In this document: in pieces, positions 7,748 to 14,470 of the stretch | Position numbering within the stretch: the stretch's first letter is position 1 | Layout: each line of letters starts with the position of its first letter | Assembly (NCBI GenBank): GCA_937881505.1 | Contig: CALGEM010000257.1 | Coordinates: 1 to 14,470 of the forward strand | Direction: 5' to 3' | DNA from: an uncultured euryarchaeote | Lineage (GTDB): Archaea; Thermoplasmatota; Poseidoniia; Poseidoniales; Poseidoniaceae | Length of the DNA stretch: 14,470 bases | Notes under the pieces: model-generated | The model's input: the letters and a program-made list of their open reading frames with translations, nothing else | Database searches by the model: none | Told to the model about the DNA's origin: nothing | Made by a program: the position numbers and the translations under genes

Positions 7748-7752
7748 GGTGA
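7746..7752 (+). promoter_or_regulatory. Shine-Dalgarno-like GAGGTGA before etfA
   Basis: GAGGTGA overlaps the etfB stop codon and ends 4 bases before the etfA ATG. It supports the chosen etfA start and coupled translation of the two subunits. Confidence 0.55.
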
Positions 7753-7756
7753 AAAC

Positions 7757-8683
7757 ATGACACAAACCATCGTTATCGCAGAAATGAGCAACAACGCCGT
7801 CCACGCCAGCACCGCAGAACTCGTGAGTGCTGCCATCGCTCTGGGTGGCCACCCCACCATTGTCGTCCCGTGCACCGACGCCTCGCAGGCTGACGGCGCA
7901 GCTGGCATGGGCGCAGATAGCATCATCGCTGCCAAGTCGGGTGCCTTTTCCCATTACGACGCCAGTGGATGGGCGGCTGCGCTCGACGCCGTCGCGCCCC
8001 ATGGAACGGTCATCACCGGTGCCAGCCCTCAATCAAAGGACCTGGCTGCACGCCTCGCCGCACGACGTGGTCTTTCAGTCGTGCAAGACGCCATCGCCAT
8101 CGATGGCAACAACATCACCTCTCCCGTTTACAGCGGAAAGGCCATGCAGACCGTATCGGCCACCGGTCCCGTTGTCGTGTCGGTGCGCTCAAACGTCTTT
8201 GAAGCCGCAACGGGTGGCGCCACTGACGCCAGCGTCGTAGCCACCGATGGGGATGTTGCCACATCTGTTCAAGAGTTCATGGCTCGTGCATCTGAGCGCT
8301 TGGACGTGTCCGAAGCCAACATCATCATTTCCGGTGGACGAGGCATGGGTTCACCCGACAACTTCTCTCACCTCGAAGCCATTGCCGATACCATCGGGGC
8401 CGCCGTTGGCGCCTCCCGAGCAGCCGTTGACACGTGGGAGGCCATTCCCCACTCAATGCAAGTAGGTCAAACCGGCAAAACGGTCAATCCGAACCTCTAC
8501 ATCGCTGTAGGAATTTCTGGAGCCATCCAGCATTTGGCCGGTATGCGCTCCTCAAAGTACATCGTAGCCATCAACAAAGACGCCGACGCTCCAATTTTCC
8601 AACACGCTGACTACGGCATCGTAGCGACGTGGGAAGAAGCCTTGCCCGTGCTCCACGAGAGCCTGAAAGGCATGATGGGATGA
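7757..8683 (+). CDS. etfA: Electron transfer flavoprotein, alpha subunit
   Basis: The 308-residue large subunit of ETF carries the FAD. Residues 1-180 form the N-terminal adenine-nucleotide alpha-hydrolase-like domain. The FAD domain follows with GGRGMGSPDNF (193-203), GASRAAVDTW (218-227), QVGQTGKTVNPNLYIAVGISG (starting at 235) and the family signature GISGAIQHLAGM (252-263). KYIVAINKDADAPIF, near the end, is the usual dinucleotide-fold strand. The length is typical. With etfB it forms the soluble heterodimer that carries electrons from acyl-CoA dehydrogenases to ETF:quinone oxidoreductase, which is not in this window. There are no extra [Fe-S] cysteines of the kind seen in some bifurcating ETFs. 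Its stop directly abuts the stop of the opposing MBL hydrolase gene. Confidence 0.95.
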   Translation: MTQTIVIAEMSNNAVHASTAELVSAAIALGGHPTIVVPCTDASQADGAAGMGADSIIAAKSGAFSHYDASGWAAALDAVAPHGTVITGASPQSKDLAARLAARRGLSVVQDAIAIDGNNITSPVYSGKAMQTVSATGPVVVSVRSNVFEAATGGATDASVVATDGDVATSVQEFMARASERLDVSEANIIISGGRGMGSPDNFSHLEAIADTIGAAVGASRAAVDTWEAIPHSMQVGQTGKTVNPNLYIAVGISGAIQHLAGMRSSKYIVAINKDADAPIFQHADYGIVATWEEALPVLHESLKGMMG

Positions 8684-9481
8684 TCAGGCGTACTTGCCAA
8701 ATCCAAAGGTTCCGCCCTCACCTGCGGGCTCACCAACAAACGGGTTCGTCCGCTTTTCATGGCCGATGGTCGTTAGGGGGCCATGCCCGGGGTGGACAAT
8801 CGTCGTCTCGTCCAGAGGCCAAAGTTGCGTGTGAATGGAATTGGCAAGCAAATCAAAATCGCCACCCGAATTTGCAATATCTGTTCGTCCAACTGACCCT
8901 GCAAACAAGGTATCCCCGACGAAAACATGGTCTGGGCCACCGTCAACCGGGAGCAAAAGGCAACAACCTCCAAGGGTGTGTCCGGGCGTATGGAGAACAC
9001 GAAGTTCGATGCTTCCAAAGGTGTGCGTCTCCTGTGCATTGAGTGGATGGTCTGCCACCGCGGGTTCTGGCAAGTGGAGGCCGTATCGGCGCCCAGATGC
9101 CTGTGCGAGCGTTTGCAAAAACGTGTCATCGGGATGAAGGTACCACGCAACACCGTAGTGCTCCCGAAGGACGGGAATGAAACCGCTGTGGTCAAAATGG
9201 GCATGCGTGTTGACGAGAGCAACGACCCGACGAGGGGGCAGGTTTTGTTCGACGGCCAAGGCGTGCGTTTCTGGACCTGTGGTCCAATTCGGCCCTGGCC
9301 CTTCGTAGCGGTCAATCCAATCGATGATGCGCTGAGGTTCATCGCCCCCATCGACAATGATGGTATCGCCATTGCTTCGGTCGGTGACCACCGAACACCG
9401 CATTTGAAGTGGGCCGACGAAAAAATGCTCAATCCATGGTTCCGTCATGGCCATGCCACTTGGGAGCATGGACTCCTTCAT
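8684..9481 (-). CDS. Metallo-beta-lactamase-fold hydrolase (glyoxalase II-like)
   Basis: The protein has 265 residues from the ATG at 9481; an alternative ATG at 9529 would overlap the preceding gene by 52 bases. The chosen start makes an ATGA overlap with the upstream stop, typical of translational coupling. Metal ligands are His93-x-His95-x-Asp97-His98 (THAHFDH), His168 (HTPGHTLGG), Asp190 (GDTLFAGSVGRTD) and His233 (HPGHG), giving a complete binuclear zinc site. The C-terminal GHGPLTTIGHEKRTNPFV is the hallmark of the YcbL/hydroxyacylglutathione-hydrolase-like subgroup. A thioester or related small ester is the probable substrate, but it cannot be read from sequence. It has no signal peptide and is presumably cytoplasmic. 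It ends back to back with etfA with no base between the stop codons. Confidence 0.9.
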   Translation of the reverse strand: MKESMLPSGMAMTEPWIEHFFVGPLQMRCSVVTDRSNGDTIIVDGGDEPQRIIDWIDRYEGPGPNWTTGPETHALAVEQNLPPRRVVALVNTHAHFDHSGFIPVLREHYGVAWYLHPDDTFLQTLAQASGRRYGLHLPEPAVADHPLNAQETHTFGSIELRVLHTPGHTLGGCCLLLPVDGGPDHVFVGDTLFAGSVGRTDIANSGGDFDLLANSIHTQLWPLDETTIVHPGHGPLTTIGHEKRTNPFVGEPAGEGGTFGFGKYA

Positions 9482-11103
9482 GAGGTTGAGCCATCCTCCA
9501 CATGAACAACCAATGAATCCGTGGTCCACGAACCCTGCCGGTCGACGACTCGTAACTCAAAGGCATGCCGCCCAACCGGCAACCGTAGTTTGAGTTGGGG
9601 TGTATTCGAGAGTTCCTGGCCGCGCCCATCAAGCCATGACCACTGTACGATTTGCCCCTGCGGGTCGTAGGAGCCACGTCCGTCAAGCAAGACCAAGCAT
9701 GTGCCGTCATCTTCGCTTTGATGGCGTTGGTCATCACCTGCAATGGCCCTTGGAGGATGCACTTCATCCACAGCAGCAGAAAGAGCGTCGAGCAGTAAGC
9801 CGGTTTCTTCAACACTCAATTCCTCCGTACTGTTGAGAGCGCCCATCAAATCCTCTTCATCCAGCATGGCCCCAGTTGATTGGGAGGGGGGTTCAACCGT
9901 ACCCATTGCTGCAAGCAAGGAATTGGTTTGTTGGTCAGTTGCTACATCTTCGCCATAGGAGGCACGTTCATCCTCGGTTAAGTGCATCAATACGTCATTG
10001 TCGCCCTCGCTGTAGAGTTGCTCGGCCGTCAAAGCAACACCTTGGTTTGCATTTTGGAACCATCCCGTCAATTCAGCCGTATCCGTTTCCACAACCTCTC
10101 CCTTGAGGTCAATACAACCGATGGGTTCAGGCTCAGTGTAATCGTTTTGATCGTCGCCGGCGAAGAGAACAACACCCTGTTTGGGATGACCGCAAAGCAT
10201 GGAAGGCATGCCCTGGTGCTCAACCTTCCATGCACGTTCATCGCTCAGTCCGTGAATGTAGAACCAGGAGCTTGCCACCACGCTGGATTGATGTTCAAAA
10301 CACGAAAACACAGGATAGCCTGTCGATAAGACCTCCTCCATCTCTCCATCTTCGCGAAGCAGGTGGACCGTCCCATCATCAAATCCAAGGACCGCCCCGA
10401 GGTTCGATGGAGAAGAAGTAAGCAACCGCGTACGTAGGTCCTTGCGTACTGACAAGGAGCCATTTACCCACATTTCGAATTCAATGGCTTCTTCTTCTCC
10501 GGCCACCAAGGCGTGGCCCTCACGGGTCAAGAAGAGCGAACCCTTTCGAGTAACGCCTATGCCGGTAATTCGTTCACCGTGATGCCCACGAGCAGGTCGC
10601 CTCCAATGAACGCCAGACTCGTTCATGGCCAGGACGGAACCGTCTTGCTGAGCCACGTAAATGGTGTCCTTTGATACCACCATCTGAAGAACATCGCCCA
10701 ATCCAAAATGTTCTGAAAGGTTCTGCGCTGGTCGTTCAAATTGAACCAAGTGGGCCGAACCCATGCCGCTGATGACAGCCAATTTCAAACCAATTGGCTC
10801 GCATGATTGGACACCTCCGTCCAACTCCTGGGATTCCAGCAAATTGCCTTCATGATCGTAGAACGAAATGGAACCAATCTCATCCCCAACCACCAAATGC
10901 ACCCGATGGAAGAGCATGAAACTCACTCGATGAGGCACTGAGAATTGAGACATGACGGCGATGCCCGTCTCCTGTAGACGACCCAAGGAAATCGTTTGGT
11001 TGGATTCGGCCCAGGCTACCAAATCCTCTTCTGCGTGAAGGCAAAGGTGCTTGACTTTGCTTTCAGGTCTGACCAAAGCGTGGACATGGCGAGTCAAGAC
11101 CAT
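9478..11103 (-). CDS. Intracellular beta-propeller protein with C-terminal PKD-like domain
   Basis: I do not recognise the 541-residue protein by name. Residues about 1-370 show repeated four-stranded blade patterns typical of WD40/PQQ-like propellers (VHLVVGDEIGSISFYDHEG, IYVAQQDGSVLAMNE, GSLFLTREGHALVAG, GAVLGFDDGTVHLLRED). Residues about 375-448 form an acidic, low-complexity helical linker. Residues about 450-536 look like a PKD or Ig-like fold: PRAIAGDDQ, LLDGRGSYDPQGQIVQWSWLDG, LPVGRHAFELRVVDRQG. PKD domains are usually extracellular, yet there is no signal peptide or membrane span here. It lies 54 bases downstream of purF and is joined to the MBL hydrolase by a 4-base overlap, so it is probably the third gene of an eL37-purF operon. 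A scaffold role is a guess. Confidence 0.82.
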   Translation of the reverse strand: MVLTRHVHALVRPESKVKHLCLHAEEDLVAWAESNQTISLGRLQETGIAVMSQFSVPHRVSFMLFHRVHLVVGDEIGSISFYDHEGNLLESQELDGGVQSCEPIGLKLAVISGMGSAHLVQFERPAQNLSEHFGLGDVLQMVVSKDTIYVAQQDGSVLAMNESGVHWRRPARGHHGERITGIGVTRKGSLFLTREGHALVAGEEEAIEFEMWVNGSLSVRKDLRTRLLTSSPSNLGAVLGFDDGTVHLLREDGEMEEVLSTGYPVFSCFEHQSSVVASSWFYIHGLSDERAWKVEHQGMPSMLCGHPKQGVVLFAGDDQNDYTEPEPIGCIDLKGEVVETDTAELTGWFQNANQGVALTAEQLYSEGDNDVLMHLTEDERASYGEDVATDQQTNSLLAAMGTVEPPSQSTGAMLDEEDLMGALNSTEELSVEETGLLLDALSAAVDEVHPPRAIAGDDQRHQSEDDGTCLVLLDGRGSYDPQGQIVQWSWLDGRGQELSNTPQLKLRLPVGRHAFELRVVDRQGSWTTDSLVVHVEDGSTS

Positions 11104-11157
11104 GGCAAGAGGTGGTGGACGATGTTCAAAAGTGCTCGCCTCTCCTGTTCGGGAACA

Positions 11158-12696
11158 TCAAACATCATCGTTGTGAAGGTCGATGACCGCGTCATCAACA
11201 TGGGTCCGTCCCTTGGCAGCATCGTTTCGGGCATCCTCTAATTTTTGCAGGTAATCGGGACCTATATCACCCGTGACGTATTCACCGTTGAAGCAGCTGG
11301 TGTCAAACTGAACGACACTCGAACTGGGTTGTTGAGTGACTTCGATCAAATCGTCCAACGTTTGATAGAACAATCGGTCGCTCCCAATCGTCGCATTGAT
11401 TTCCTCGATGGTGCGGCCGTTGGCGATAAATTCCTTCACGGCAGGCATGTCGATGCCGTAGACGTTGGGGTGGCGGACTGGAGGGGCTGCTGAGGCGAAG
11501 TATACCTTGGCTGCGCCGACATCTCGTGCCATCTCAATGATTTGGGCACTGGTGGTGCCTCGCACGATTGAATCGTCCACCAATAACACATTCTTTCCTC
11601 GGAATTCGTGCTCAATGGCGTTGAGCTTTCGGCGAACAGATTTCTCCCGCAAGGCTTGGCCAGGCATGATGAACGTCCGTCCTACGTATCGGTTTTTCAC
11701 AAAGCCTTCACGATAGGGAAGGTTGAGGGCTTTGGCCATTTGGAGGGCAGCAATCCGTCCAGAGTCAGGAATGGGTATGACCACATCGATGTCGTGGTCG
11801 GGCCAGGATTCAAGCAACCGCTCGGCCAGCCGTTGCCCTTGATTCAAGCGAGATTGGTATACGGACATGCCGTCGATGACCGAGTCAGGCCTTGCGAAGT
11901 ACACGTGCTCAAAAATACAAGGCGAATAACTTGCGGGTGGCGTGCATTGGCGAGAAAACAAGTGGCCCGAGGAACTGATGAAAAGCGCCTCGCCGGGGGC
12001 AACATCCCGAACAATTTCAAAACCCAAAGCGGTGATGGCCACGCTTTCACTGGCGACGATGTATTCGCTTTCACCTTCGACCTCTCGCTTACCAAAGACC
12101 AGCGGCCTGATACCATTCGGGTCCCTGAATGCGAGCAATCCATAGCCGGAAATGACTGATACGCAAGCATAGCCTCCATGAACACGATCGTTGACCGCAG
12201 ATACGGCACCAAAAATGGTCTCAATATTGATGTGAGGGTCGCCTTGGATGCGAAGGGAAGACGAGCGCTCGCCAAGTTCAACAGCGAGGGCGTTGAGAAG
12301 GAGTTCGGAATCGCTGGTGGTGTTGATATGGCGCATGCACTCGTCCCGAAGGTACATTCCGAGTTCCTCAGCGTTGGTCAAATTCCCATTGTGCGCCAGG
12401 GCGATGCCGTAGGGCGAGTTCACGTAGAAGGGCTGGGCTTCGGCTCTTGAGGAAGAACCCGCTGTCGGATAACGAACATGTCCGAGGCCAACATTGCCCT
12501 CGAGGCGAAGCATGTGGCGCTTGAAAAACACATCAGAAACGAGGCCGTTTGATTTTCGAAGACGGAAATTCCCTTCGGTATCGGTCAAGATTCCAGCAGC
12601 GTCTTGACCACGGTGTTGAAGCACGGTCAAGCCGTCATAGAGCAACTGATTCACATGGGAGCCGTGTTGGCCAACAATCCCGAGAATGCCGCACAT
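11158..12696 (-). CDS. purF: Amidophosphoribosyltransferase
   Basis: This 512-residue enzyme makes phosphoribosylamine from PRPP and glutamine, the first committed step of purine synthesis. The N-terminal glutamine amidotransferase domain begins MCGILGIVG with the catalytic Cys2 directly after Met, so no propeptide is removed. QHRGQDAAGI, GHVRYPT (72-78), HNGN (102-105) and TSDSE (127-131) complete the class II glutaminase site. The phosphoribosyltransferase domain carries the PRPP loop LLVDDSIVRGTT (371-382). Of the four cysteines that ligate the [4Fe-4S] cluster in Bacillus PurF, Cys260 and Cys468 appear retained, but the HPC position is Asn411 and the CxxC partner is missing. A cluster is therefore unlikely. 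The gene lies 58 bases downstream of eL37. A GAGG at 12704-12707 is a possible ribosome site. Confidence 0.96.
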   Translation of the reverse strand: MCGILGIVGQHGSHVNQLLYDGLTVLQHRGQDAAGILTDTEGNFRLRKSNGLVSDVFFKRHMLRLEGNVGLGHVRYPTAGSSSRAEAQPFYVNSPYGIALAHNGNLTNAEELGMYLRDECMRHINTTSDSELLLNALAVELGERSSSLRIQGDPHINIETIFGAVSAVNDRVHGGYACVSVISGYGLLAFRDPNGIRPLVFGKREVEGESEYIVASESVAITALGFEIVRDVAPGEALFISSSGHLFSRQCTPPASYSPCIFEHVYFARPDSVIDGMSVYQSRLNQGQRLAERLLESWPDHDIDVVIPIPDSGRIAALQMAKALNLPYREGFVKNRYVGRTFIMPGQALREKSVRRKLNAIEHEFRGKNVLLVDDSIVRGTTSAQIIEMARDVGAAKVYFASAAPPVRHPNVYGIDMPAVKEFIANGRTIEEINATIGSDRLFYQTLDDLIEVTQQPSSSVVQFDTSCFNGEYVTGDIGPDYLQKLEDARNDAAKGRTHVDDAVIDLHNDDV

Positions 12697-12754
12697 GCGT
12701 TCGCCTCGTTCAAACCAAACTCAGGTTGCTTCTTATCGTTGCGATGAGAATGCT

Positions 12755-12934
12755 TCAGGCCTTGGGGCGGTGGGTCTTCTTGGACCAATTGTATTTTCGA
12801 ATCCTTGAGGTTTCGCCATAGCCACAGGAAGCGCAGACCTTTTTCTGCTTGTGGTAAGCGTTGCGCCCGCAGCGTCGGCAACGAATGTGGGTGGTCTTTT
12901 GTCGCTTACCCATGGACGGTGTACCTTTGGACAT
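12755..12934 (-). CDS. rpl37e: Large ribosomal subunit protein eL37
   Basis: This small gene of 59 residues is a close match to archaeal eL37. It starts MSKGTPSMGKRQKTTHIRCR and carries a zinc ribbon of Cys19, Cys22, Cys34 and Cys37 (CRRCG...VCASCG), then TSRIRKYNWSKK. The protein binds 23S rRNA in the large subunit. The MSKGTPSMGK start is the family N-terminus. It is followed 58 bases later by purF. In many archaea eL37 is preceded by, and often overlaps, an Sm-like (LSm) gene; here the upstream neighbour is a membrane protein instead. Longer overlapping frames on both strands in this stretch are shadows. Confidence 0.96.
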   Translation of the reverse strand: MSKGTPSMGKRQKTTHIRCRRCGRNAYHKQKKVCASCGYGETSRIRKYNWSKKTHRPKA

Positions 12935-12970
12935 GCGCTCACCCGAACGACTTGGCCACCGACCACCCCC

Positions 12971-12980
12971 TTATGAAATC
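12971..12980 (-). promoter_or_regulatory. Weak TATA-like element upstream of eL37
   Basis: Read on the minus strand this is GATTTCATAA, ending 36 bases before the eL37 ATG, in the 69-base gap after the 4-TM gene. It could give the eL37-purF genes their own promoter. The match is weak. Confidence 0.3.
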
Positions 12981-12981
12981 A

Positions 12982-13000
12982 ACGGCAGGCGTTTTGCCGT
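12982..13000 (-). terminator. Small hairpin after the 4-TM gene
   Basis: ACGGCA and TGCCGT form a perfect 6-bp stem around a 7-base loop, starting 3 bases past the stop codon of the 4-TM gene. No run of T follows on the minus strand (TGATTTC only), so termination is uncertain. It may be a chance inverted repeat or a weak 3'-end signal. Confidence 0.25.
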
Positions 13001-13003
13001 ACA

Positions 13004-13465
13004 TCATTCCTCTTCGAATTGAATTCTACGAGGGGGTGTATTCATCAAACTGGCGAACAGCGTACCTGCCACAACCATTGCACCAAGGCCAACGCCGATG
13101 AGCGTGGTCCCTAAACGAATCAAATTGGAAAGGCCTTGAGCACGAACAGAACCGTTGTCTTCCATCAAGAGTTCACCTTGTGATAGGAAATAAACGGTAA
13201 TCCCAGCACCGATGAGGACGCTCAGGACCATGCCCAGCAACGGTGCAATCGGACGCTTGCGAGCATCCCCGTAGACAAAGAGGGTCATCAAAAGGATGAA
13301 CGAGACAAAAGTGAAGGAGGTAAGGAGTGCATTGGAGAACCGAACAAGCGTTCCTTCCGTTGAATCGACAGAGACCCACCAGACCAGCAGCAGGACAGCC
13401 ATTGAGGGCAGAACGGCAAAGGCACCCAGCCGAACGAGGGAACGCATCGGGGAGTCATCACTCAT
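13004..13465 (-). CDS. Four-TM membrane protein of unknown function
   Basis: I do not recognise the family. The protein has 153 residues from the ATG at 13465, which overlaps the preceding gene's end by 8 bases; an ATG at 13483 would overlap by 26. Hydrophobic spans lie at about 12-31, 44-65, 73-94 and 117-140. A basic loop (GDARKRP, 67-72) sits between the second and third. The segment between the third and fourth (about 96-112) is polar and acidic. The protein ends in an acidic tail (EEE). No conserved polar residues within the spans suggest transport or catalysis. The overlap with the upstream 7-TM gene implies coupled translation, and the two may act together in the membrane. Confidence 0.8.
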   Translation of the reverse strand: MSDDSPMRSLVRLGAFAVLPSMAVLLLVWWVSVDSTEGTLVRFSNALLTSFTFVSFILLMTLFVYGDARKRPIAPLLGMVLSVLIGAGITVYFLSQGELLMEDNGSVRAQGLSNLIRLGTTLIGVGLGAMVVAGTLFASLMNTPPRRIQFEEE

Positions 13466-14255
13466 CTTCGGATTCACCTCCAATGTGCTGGGCGATGATT
13501 TGACTCGCCTGGTTCAGTTGCTCTTGGGTTGGCGGATCGAGCCGCTTGGGAGCTGGCTGTTGAGATTCATAGAACGCAAGGACCACTGCAAAAAGGAGGA
13601 TGGCAACCGCAGCCCCGACCATGGCACCAAATACATCTGCAGCCGCAAAGATCAGTTCCGTCGCAAAACGTTGGTGTTCGACATTCGGCCCATCAAACAA
13701 CGAACCCAACACCATCAGAACGATGGCCAAGGCGGCCGCCACCAACATCAATCGCTGCTCCTGTTGCCGTTCTTCACCCACCAAGCCAACAACGGCGTAG
13801 CCGGCGGATGAACACGTGAGCACGGCGAGCAACATGGTTGGCCAGAAAATGTACCAGTACTTGTTCACCTCATTCGGGTAGGTCGGCGTCAACACCCACC
13901 AGTGCATCGCTTCAAGCCACAACACGCCAATCACGACCATGACAATCCCAACGGTGCGGTCTGTACGGCTCAAACGGCCAACGGGCACATTGCCCGAGAA
14001 AGCGATTTGGTACAACCCAACACCCAACAAGACCGCAGGACCAACCAAACTACCGAGGAGATGGCCGAACGCGCTTGAAGGCGAGAAGGACAAGGTCCAG
14101 GGCGTTAACATCAACGAGAGGAGTCCGGAACCGAAGAGAGCACCGCCAAGCCGGCGCTGCCAATGAACTTTGGAAAAGAACGCCAACATGGCCCCTAAAA
14201 CAACGAACAGGCCTGCGAGCCAGAAGAAAACGAAGGCTTGCGTCGCCTCTTCCAT
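13458..14255 (-). CDS. Seven-TM membrane protein of unknown function
   Basis: The protein has 265 residues from the ATG at 14255. An in-frame ATG at 14324 is rejected because a strong TATA box lies between the two, about 22 bases before the chosen start. Hydrophobic spans are at about 7-27, 36-55, 66-85, 101-120, 137-159, 168-186 and 203-228. A cytosolic-looking hydrophilic tail (SQQPAPKRLDPPTQEQ..., 231-265) ends in acidic residues. I do not recognise a family. There is no retinal-binding lysine pattern or other rhodopsin signature in the last span, so the seven spans alone do not make it a rhodopsin. It is the first gene of the leftward block and overlaps the next membrane gene by 8 bases. 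Confidence 0.8.
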   Translation of the reverse strand: MEEATQAFVFFWLAGLFVVLGAMLAFFSKVHWQRRLGGALFGSGLLSLMLTPWTLSFSPSSAFGHLLGSLVGPAVLLGVGLYQIAFSGNVPVGRLSRTDRTVGIVMVVIGVLWLEAMHWWVLTPTYPNEVNKYWYIFWPTMLLAVLTCSSAGYAVVGLVGEERQQEQRLMLVAAALAIVLMVLGSLFDGPNVEHQRFATELIFAAADVFGAMVGAAVAILLFAVVLAFYESQQPAPKRLDPPTQEQLNQASQIIAQHIGGESEDE

Positions 14256-14275
14256 GGGGCATGCTGGGCGCAGAG

Positions 14276-14285
14276 ATTTATAGAG
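14276..14285 (-). promoter_or_regulatory. TATA box for the 7-TM gene
   Basis: On the minus strand this reads CTCTATAAAT, a good archaeal TATA box. It ends about 22 bases before the ATG at 14255, which predicts transcription starting at or next to the start codon, that is, a leaderless mRNA. It also settles the choice of start codon. Confidence 0.65.
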
Positions 14286-14341
14286 AATCCCACCGAGGGA
14301 CCCGCAGTGTCCCGAACACACCAAAAGCGATGGCGGAGGGC

Positions 14342-14348
14342 ATAAATA
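14342..14348 (+). promoter_or_regulatory. TATA box for the eL34 gene
   Basis: ATAAATA lies 35 bases upstream of the eL34 ATG. This predicts a transcript with a short leader of roughly ten bases. It is the rightward partner of the divergent 14276-14285 box. Confidence 0.58.
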
Positions 14349-14383
14349 CCCCCCCTCTGTGGGCTGAACGCTTAGGTGTTCAC

Positions 14384-14470
14384 ATGGTGAAGCGACCCCG
14401 TCAAGTTATGCGCTACAGTCCGTCTGCTGGCAAGCACACCCTCCACACGGTTGAGCGTGTCAAGAAAAAG
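14384..14470 (+). CDS. rpl34e: Large ribosomal subunit protein eL34, 3' partial
   Basis: The first 29 residues are visible before the window ends: a basic N-terminus, then SAGKHTLHTVERVKKK. This resembles the start of archaeal eL34, where an Arg-rich segment is followed by a TPGG(R/K)TVIHY-type strand and ERRKPK. The zinc-binding cysteines of eL34 would lie beyond the edge. The identification rests on this short piece, the upstream promoter and the ribosomal context of the area. Another small basic ribosomal protein is possible. Confidence 0.68.
   Translation, partial: MVKRPRQVMRYSPSAGKHTLHTVERVKKK

Noticed and set aside
12651..12966. Two 76-77 codon minus-strand frames and a plus-strand frame over eL37
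   Set aside because: The third minus-strand frame encodes a clear eL37 with its zinc ribbon; the others are its shadows.
13296..13819. Plus-strand frames opposite the membrane genes
   Set aside because: Their translations are Arg/Pro/Gln-rich without domain pattern, while the minus strand encodes coherent membrane spans.
13458..14255. Rhodopsin, suggested by seven membrane spans in an apparent marine archaeon
   Set aside because: The last span has no retinal-binding lysine and none of the rhodopsin motifs is visible.

Overview
The window looks like a compact archaeal chromosome segment, most likely from a planktonic euryarchaeon of the Marine Group II / Thermoplasmata-related type. The sequence evidence is: ribosomal proteins of the archaeal/eukaryotic set (eL37 complete, eL34 partial), an archaeal-type TyrRS without an S4 tail, an MCM-like N-terminal domain protein, archaeal TATA boxes close to start codons, and a surface protein with DAFPND-type calcium-binding repeats. 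The lineage is inferred from gene content; I could not run a phylogeny. I see no rRNA, tRNA, CRISPR array or insertion sequence, and no stretch over 300 bases lacks a gene.

Layout. 1-1779 (+) is the 3' part of a large surface protein: tandem Asp-rich repeats, one membrane span, and a cytoplasmic tail ending in a WW-like motif. 1807-2982 (-) is glutaryl-CoA dehydrogenase. 3055-4230 (-) is a secreted, C-terminally anchored beta-propeller. It diverges across 41 bases from a 194-residue unknown protein (4272-4856, +) that sits just ahead of tyrS (4866-6011, +). Converging on tyrS is a 283-residue protein that resembles the N-terminal half of an MCM helicase with no ATPase domain (6014-6865, -). 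Divergent from it are etfB and etfA (7010-7747 and 7757-8683, +).

8684-14255 is a leftward block. In transcription order it holds a 7-TM and a 4-TM membrane protein (overlapping), eL37, purF, an intracellular beta-propeller/PKD protein, and an MBL-fold hydrolase joined to the propeller gene by an ATGA overlap. Its promoter region (14256-14383) is shared with the divergent eL34 gene at the right edge.

Functional links: glutaryl-CoA dehydrogenase passes electrons to ETF, so gcdH and etfBA belong to one catabolic route though they are about 4 kb apart. eL37, purF, tyrS and eL34 are housekeeping genes. No complete new multi-gene system is evident. The best candidates for something undescribed are the stand-alone MCM-N-like protein, the propeller-PKD/MBL pair, and the TSP3-repeat/TM/WW-like surface protein.
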